This document shows positions 60,709 to 64,000 of a stretch of 64,000 nt of DNA, one piece after another (position 1 is the first letter of the stretch; the number at the start of each line of letters is the position of its first letter). Source of the stretch: Tsukamurella pulmonis (GTDB lineage Bacteria; Actinomycetota; Actinomycetes; Mycobacteriales; Mycobacteriaceae); NCBI RefSeq assembly GCF_900103175.1, contig NZ_FNLF01000002.1, positions 1,302,001 to 1,366,000 on the forward strand, read 5' to 3'. A program made the translations under genes and the position numbers. The notes beneath the pieces were generated by a model. It was given only the letters and a program-made list of their open reading frames with translations. It searched no databases and was not told where the DNA came from.

Positions 60709-61893
60709 TCACCGAGGCGTGCGGCTGACGGCGCGCAGGAGGGAGGGGCCGACGACCGGCGCGGTCAGCATCCGGATCATGAGGTTCTGCGCGCCGAGGT
60801 GCAGCCGACTCGGCGGCGCGAACCGCGCCATCCCCGCGCGCGCGTGGCGCTGGCGCGCAGCGACTTCCGGCCGCAGGTCCTCCTCCCACGAGCGCAGCGC
60901 CGCCGCGACGTCGCCCGGGCGGTCCGCGATCGCGCGACCCAATCGGTCGGCACCGGCGAGTGCGAGGCCCGCGCCGTGCCCCGCGAACACCGAGACGCAC
61001 CAGGCGGCGTCGCCGAGCAGGACCACGCGGCCCGCGCTCCACGCGCCCATGACCACCTGGCTCACGGTGTCGAAGTACGCGCCGTCGACGCCGGCGGACC
61101 GTCGCACCGCCTCGTGCACCGATCCCGACAGGTCCCCGAAGTGCGCGGCCAGTGCGGTCGCGGTCCCGCCCGCCACGTCGGCCGACGCGGATGTCGTTCG
61201 GTAGGTGAAGAACGCCGACGGGACGCCCCGGCGGGGGCGGAACACGGCCGCCGTGCGGCCCACGTCGATGAAGGTGGCCGCGGTCTGCTCCGGCAGCGCC
61301 GCGGGCGGCGGATCGAGCGGGAACGCGGCCACGACGTGGTCCAGATCGCGGATGTACCCGCCCGGCGGGCCGAAGGCCAGATCGCGGACCCCCGAGTGCA
61401 GCCCGTCGGCTCCGACGAGCAGGTCCACCTTGTGCTCGGTGCCGTCGCTGAGGGTGATGCGCAGCGGCCCGTCGGGCGGCCCGTCGATCCCGGTGACGGT
61501 GGTGCCGAACCGGATCGGTGCACCGTCGTCGAGGGCGTCGTGCAGGACCGCCTCGAGATCGCCCCGGAAGAGGGTGAGTGCGCGCGATCCGAGTGACTGT
61601 TCGGCGAGGGCCGCCGGCATGGTGAGCTTCGTGCTGCCGTCGGCGCGGACGAGCACCGAGGAGAAGATCCCTTGGTCCCGATCCCGGAGTGCTGGGACCA
61701 GGCCCAGTGCTTCGGCGGCGTCGAACCCCGGCCCGAGGAGGTTGACCAGGTAGCCGCCGGTCCGACGCGCCGGGGCGCGCTCGATGAGGAGGACGTGGTG
61801 CCCGTCGCGGCGCAGGCGCAGTGCCGCCGCGAGGCCCGCGATCCCCGCGCCGGCGATCAGGATGCGCAGTGGGCTGTCGGTGTCGTCCGGCAC
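60709..61893 (-). CDS. FAD-dependent monooxygenase (PHBH/TetX-like)
   Basis: 394 residues. FAD motif ILIAGAGIAGLAAALRLRRD at the N-terminus, then the DG-type stretch KVDLLVGADGLHSGVRDLAF and the second FAD motif GRVVLLGDAAWCVSVFAGHG AGLAL region. It likely hydroxylates an aromatic or antibiotic-like compound with NAD(P)H and O2. GTG 61893 follows GAGGAGGAA. Divergent from a TetR regulator; two tandem operators sit just upstream of its start, so it is probably repressed by that protein. Confidence 0.9.
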   Translation of the reverse strand: MPDDTDSPLRILIAGAGIAGLAAALRLRRDGHHVLLIERAPARRTGGYLVNLLGPGFDAAEALGLVPALRDRDQGIFSSVLVRADGSTKLTMPAALAEQSLGSRALTLFRGDLEAVLHDALDDGAPIRFGTTVTGIDGPPDGPLRITLSDGTEHKVDLLVGADGLHSGVRDLAFGPPGGYIRDLDHVVAAFPLDPPPAALPEQTAATFIDVGRTAAVFRPRRGVPSAFFTYRTTSASADVAGGTATALAAHFGDLSGSVHEAVRRSAGVDGAYFDTVSQVVMGAWSAGRVVLLGDAAWCVSVFAGHGAGLALAGADRLGRAIADRPGDVAAALRSWEEDLRPEVAARQRHARAGMARFAPPSRLHLGAQNLMIRMLTAPVVGPSLLRAVSRTPR

Positions 61894-61903
61894 GAGTTCC
61901 TCC

Positions 61904-61947
61904 TCAGTTTGAGCGACTGTTCATTCTCAGTATGAGCATCTGTTCAT
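61904..61947. promoter_or_regulatory. Two tandem TetR-type operators
   Basis: Two direct copies of a 21-bp unit, TCAGT-W-TGAGC-NNC-TGTTCAT, at 61904-61924 and 61927-61947 (23-bp period). The second includes the near-palindrome ATGAGCATCTGTTCAT. They lie between the monooxygenase and tetR-type genes and cover the monooxygenase promoter region. Confidence 0.65.
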
Positions 61948-61976
61948 ACCTGGCGCAAGCGGGGGCGGCGGACTCG

Positions 61977-61982
61977 TAGAAT
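61977..61982 (+). promoter_or_regulatory. -10 box TAGAAT, probable leaderless promoter of the TetR gene
   Basis: TAGAAT, 6 nt, then ATG 61989. The operators lie 30-70 bp upstream. Confidence 0.5.
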
Positions 61983-61988
61983 CGACTC

Positions 61989-62564
61989 ATGCCCAGAGGA
62001 GTCGCGATCGACGGAGCGCGCCAGCGCCTCTTCGCGGCCGCCGAGGCCGTCGTGCTGCGCAGCGGCGTCGACGGGCTGTCGGGACGCGCGGTCACCGCGC
62101 AGGCGGGCGTGGCCACCGGCCTGCTGCACGCGCACTTCGGCGATTTCGACGCGTTCCTGGCGGCCTACGCGGTGGACCGGAGCTTCCTGCTGGCCGCGGA
62201 CGCGGCGGAGACCGGCAACGACGCGTGGGCGCTCCCCGACGTGCTCTGCGCTCAGCTCGACGCTCTGACACAGCCCGCGGCCACCGCCTTCGCCCGGCTG
62301 CTGGCGGCACGCCCCGCACTGCGGGACCGGGCCGCCGAGGTGCTCGGCGACGGGGCCGCCGGCTTCGACGGCGTCACCGCAGCGGTGGCGGCCACCCTGG
62401 AGTCCGCCGTGGACGGCGGCCGGCTGTCACCCGCGGTCGATCCCGCGGCGCTGGCCTACGCGATCGTCGGTGCGGCGCTGCGCGCCTGGTGCGCGGGCGA
62501 TCCGGACGCGTGCTGGCACGCGGCCGTGCGCGCGAGCGTCATCGCGTCCGTTCGCGCCGACTGA
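61989..62564 (+). CDS. TetR family transcriptional regulator
   Basis: 191 residues. Helix-turn-helix: RLFAAAEAVVLRSGVDGLSG, RAVTAQAGVATGLLHAHFGD, with the typical LHxHF-like end of the recognition helix. The C-terminal ligand domain is alanine-rich (FARLLAARPALRDRAAEVLG). Divergent from the monooxygenase gene; probably represses it and is released by that enzyme's substrate (inference). Confidence 0.9.
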   Translation: MPRGVAIDGARQRLFAAAEAVVLRSGVDGLSGRAVTAQAGVATGLLHAHFGDFDAFLAAYAVDRSFLLAADAAETGNDAWALPDVLCAQLDALTQPAATAFARLLAARPALRDRAAEVLGDGAAGFDGVTAAVAATLESAVDGGRLSPAVDPAALAYAIVGAALRAWCAGDPDACWHAAVRASVIASVRAD

Positions 62565-62583
62565 CGGACCCGCGAGCGCCGGG

Positions 62584-64000
62584 TCAGGCGCGCGTCACGG
62601 CGTAGTGGATCTGATCGGGGCTGCGCTGCAACCGCTGGACCGCGGAGCGGCCGAGCAGCCACCACCCCGCCCCGCCGACGGCCGCCGCCACGGGCACGGC
62701 GATCCACGAGGCGGCGCCGGGCAGCAGCGCCCCGAGCAGCGCGCACGGGCCCACCGTGACCACCAGGATGCCGGCGGAGGCGAAGGCCCAGCCGATCGCT
62801 GCGCCGCTCGACGAGTTCCGGGTGGCGACGGACATCATCTTGCGCGCCTCGGGGACGGGGTACGGCGCCGCGGCCGAGGCGAGGACGACCAGGCCCGCGC
62901 CGACTCCGATCGCGCAGACGGTGACGGCCGCCGGGACCGCGAGGCGATCGAGGGGATCATCGCCGAAGGCGCGGACGATGATCACCGGCAGGACCGCGAT
63001 CGGGGCGATCACCAGCGCCCACGCCAGCTGTCGCCCGCGCACGTCGGCGCCCGCGGCGCGCGGGATCATCGCGATGTGCCAGAAGGAGCGGCCGTCCAGT
63101 CCGTAGAGGTTCAGGCCCGACATGACCGCCATCAGCAGCACCATCCACGCGCCCCACCGGGCGTCGAACGGGAAGTCGTCGACGAACAGCGGGAGCACGC
63201 CGCTCATGATGCCGAAGGCGATGGGCGCCATGAGCTGATACCGGCGGCGGACGTCGCCGCCCCACAGCGAGAGCTCGCGCGCGACCACCGCGCCCCGCGG
63301 GCCGGCGCGCCATCCGCCGCGGAGGCGGCCGCGCCGCTCGCGACCGCTGCGCGAGGACGTCGGCACCGGCACCGCGCCGGCGAACAGCCGTCGCACCAGG
63401 CTCTGCCAGGCGGCGAGGAGCGCCGCATCGAGGGCGGCCAGCCCGGCGACGGCGCCGAGGGCGATGCCCCATTGGCCGTCGACTGCGCGCTCGACGGCGG
63501 CGATGCCCCACGCGAAGGGGATGGCGAGTGCGATGCGCGGACCGTCGTCGCCGGCCGTCGCGAGCAGCTTGTTGAGCAGGAACTGGCCGGCGTACAGCAC
63601 GCAGAAGCCCGCGACGAAGAGCAGCAGCGCGGCTTCCCGGCCCCGCCGGGTGCGGACCGCCTGCGACAGGGTCAGCGAGATCACCCGCGACAGCGCGACG
63701 ACGAGGACGACAGTGAGCAGCGCGGCGGGCGCCGCGAGGACCAGGGTGAGCGGCGCCCGGGCCGCCGCGTAGCCGATCACCGAGAGGAAGGCGAGCGCCG
63801 TCAGCGGCACGGGGACGCCGATCAGCGAGGCGAGGAACAGAGCCCGCGCGAGCGGACCCGGCTGCAGCGGCAGCAGCGTGAACTGGCGCGGCTGCAGGGT
63901 GTTGTCGGAGAAACCGGAGAGCGCCGGCAGGTACGCCCAGAGGACGCCGATCCCCACCAGGGTGGCCGCGATGTACGCGGCGGCGGAGGAACTGCGCTCG
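62584..64000 (-). CDS. Multi-pass membrane protein, ABC-2-type permease-like (5' end outside window)
   Basis: At least 472 residues are visible and the frame continues past the window edge. About 12 membrane segments, with a soluble middle containing basic and serine residues (PVPTSSRSGRERRGRLRGGW) and the phrase GPRGAVVARELSLWGGDVRR, often seen in ABC-2 export permeases. FPFDARWGAWMVLLMAVMSG and LDGRSFWHIAMIPR also fit such permeases. The partner ATPase should lie upstream of the gene, beyond the window. Confidence 0.7.
   Translation of the reverse strand, partial: ERSSSAAAYIAATLVGIGVLWAYLPALSGFSDNTLQPRQFTLLPLQPGPLARALFLASLIGVPVPLTALAFLSVIGYAAARAPLTLVLAAPAALLTVVLVVALSRVISLTLSQAVRTRRGREAALLLFVAGFCVLYAGQFLLNKLLATAGDDGPRIALAIPFAWGIAAVERAVDGQWGIALGAVAGLAALDAALLAAWQSLVRRLFAGAVPVPTSSRSGRERRGRLRGGWRAGPRGAVVARELSLWGGDVRRRYQLMAPIAFGIMSGVLPLFVDDFPFDARWGAWMVLLMAVMSGLNLYGLDGRSFWHIAMIPRAAGADVRGRQLAWALVIAPIAVLPVIIVRAFGDDPLDRLAVPAAVTVCAIGVGAGLVVLASAAAPYPVPEARKMMSVATRNSSSGAAIGWAFASAGILVVTVGPCALLGALLPGAASWIAVPVAAAVGGAGWWLLGRSAVQRLQRSPDQIHYAVTRA

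Overview
The window is high-GC DNA (very roughly 68-70% GC) from an actinomycete of the order Mycobacteriales, most likely Tsukamurella or a close relative. The order follows from a block whose gene content and order match Mycobacterium tuberculosis Rv1098c-Rv1112 (fumC, glpX, DUF4245, xseB, xseA, Rv1109c-like, ispH, DUF6542, ychF), from mycothiol-type enzymes, and from many leaderless TANNNT promoters. The genus is an inference. About 75 protein genes and one tRNA (tRNA-Sec) are present. I see no IS element, prophage, CRISPR array or rRNA.

Layout. 1-5.3 kb: a membrane protein cut by the window edge, a DUF1772 protein, a class I fumarase, a methyltransferase and a lipoprotein. 5.3-13.7 kb: the conserved core block, with xseA/xseB in a tightly overlapping operon. 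13.7-18 kb: a minus-strand operon of an Ada-AlkA fusion, Ogt, an AI-2E-type permease and RmuC, so alkylation repair plus a DNA-repair-associated protein. 18-20.5 kb: CstA and its small YbdD partner. 20.5-24.5 kb: a complete RbsABC-type sugar ABC operon with a well-formed promoter and operator. ychF follows, about 11 kb from its usual neighbours.

24.5-49 kb is an accessory region of short, mostly monocistronic genes: thioredoxin-like proteins, VOC proteins, efflux, MarR/DJ-1, an ECF42-type sigma factor with its DGPF (YCII) partner, a MerR/flavodoxin-fold oxidoreductase pair, a ferredoxin reductase, an ECF sigma factor paired with a DUF4349 membrane protein, and others.

49.2-58.8 kb is a selenoprotein module: a three-gene formate dehydrogenase whose large subunit is read through an in-frame UGA (Sec189) followed by a bacterial SECIS hairpin, then selD, selC (tRNA-Sec), selA and selB. 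All the factors dedicated to Sec synthesis and insertion lie beside their substrate. 58.8-64 kb holds a small unknown gene, an ArsR-type regulator, an AhpD-like protein, a FAD monooxygenase with a divergent TetR regulator and two tandem operators, and a membrane protein cut by the window edge.

Two sequence-level signals stand out. First, the nonamer CGACGGTGC / GCACCGTCG occurs about 57 times by hand count, close to one per kb, in both orientations and in many genes, and once as the two arms of a probable terminator. Chance would give about two. Second, several intergenic regions carry long-armed palindromes, two of them clearly related to each other. About 21 genes have a TANNNT box 5-9 nt before the start codon and are probably leaderless, including a divergent pair that shares one palindromic -10 element.
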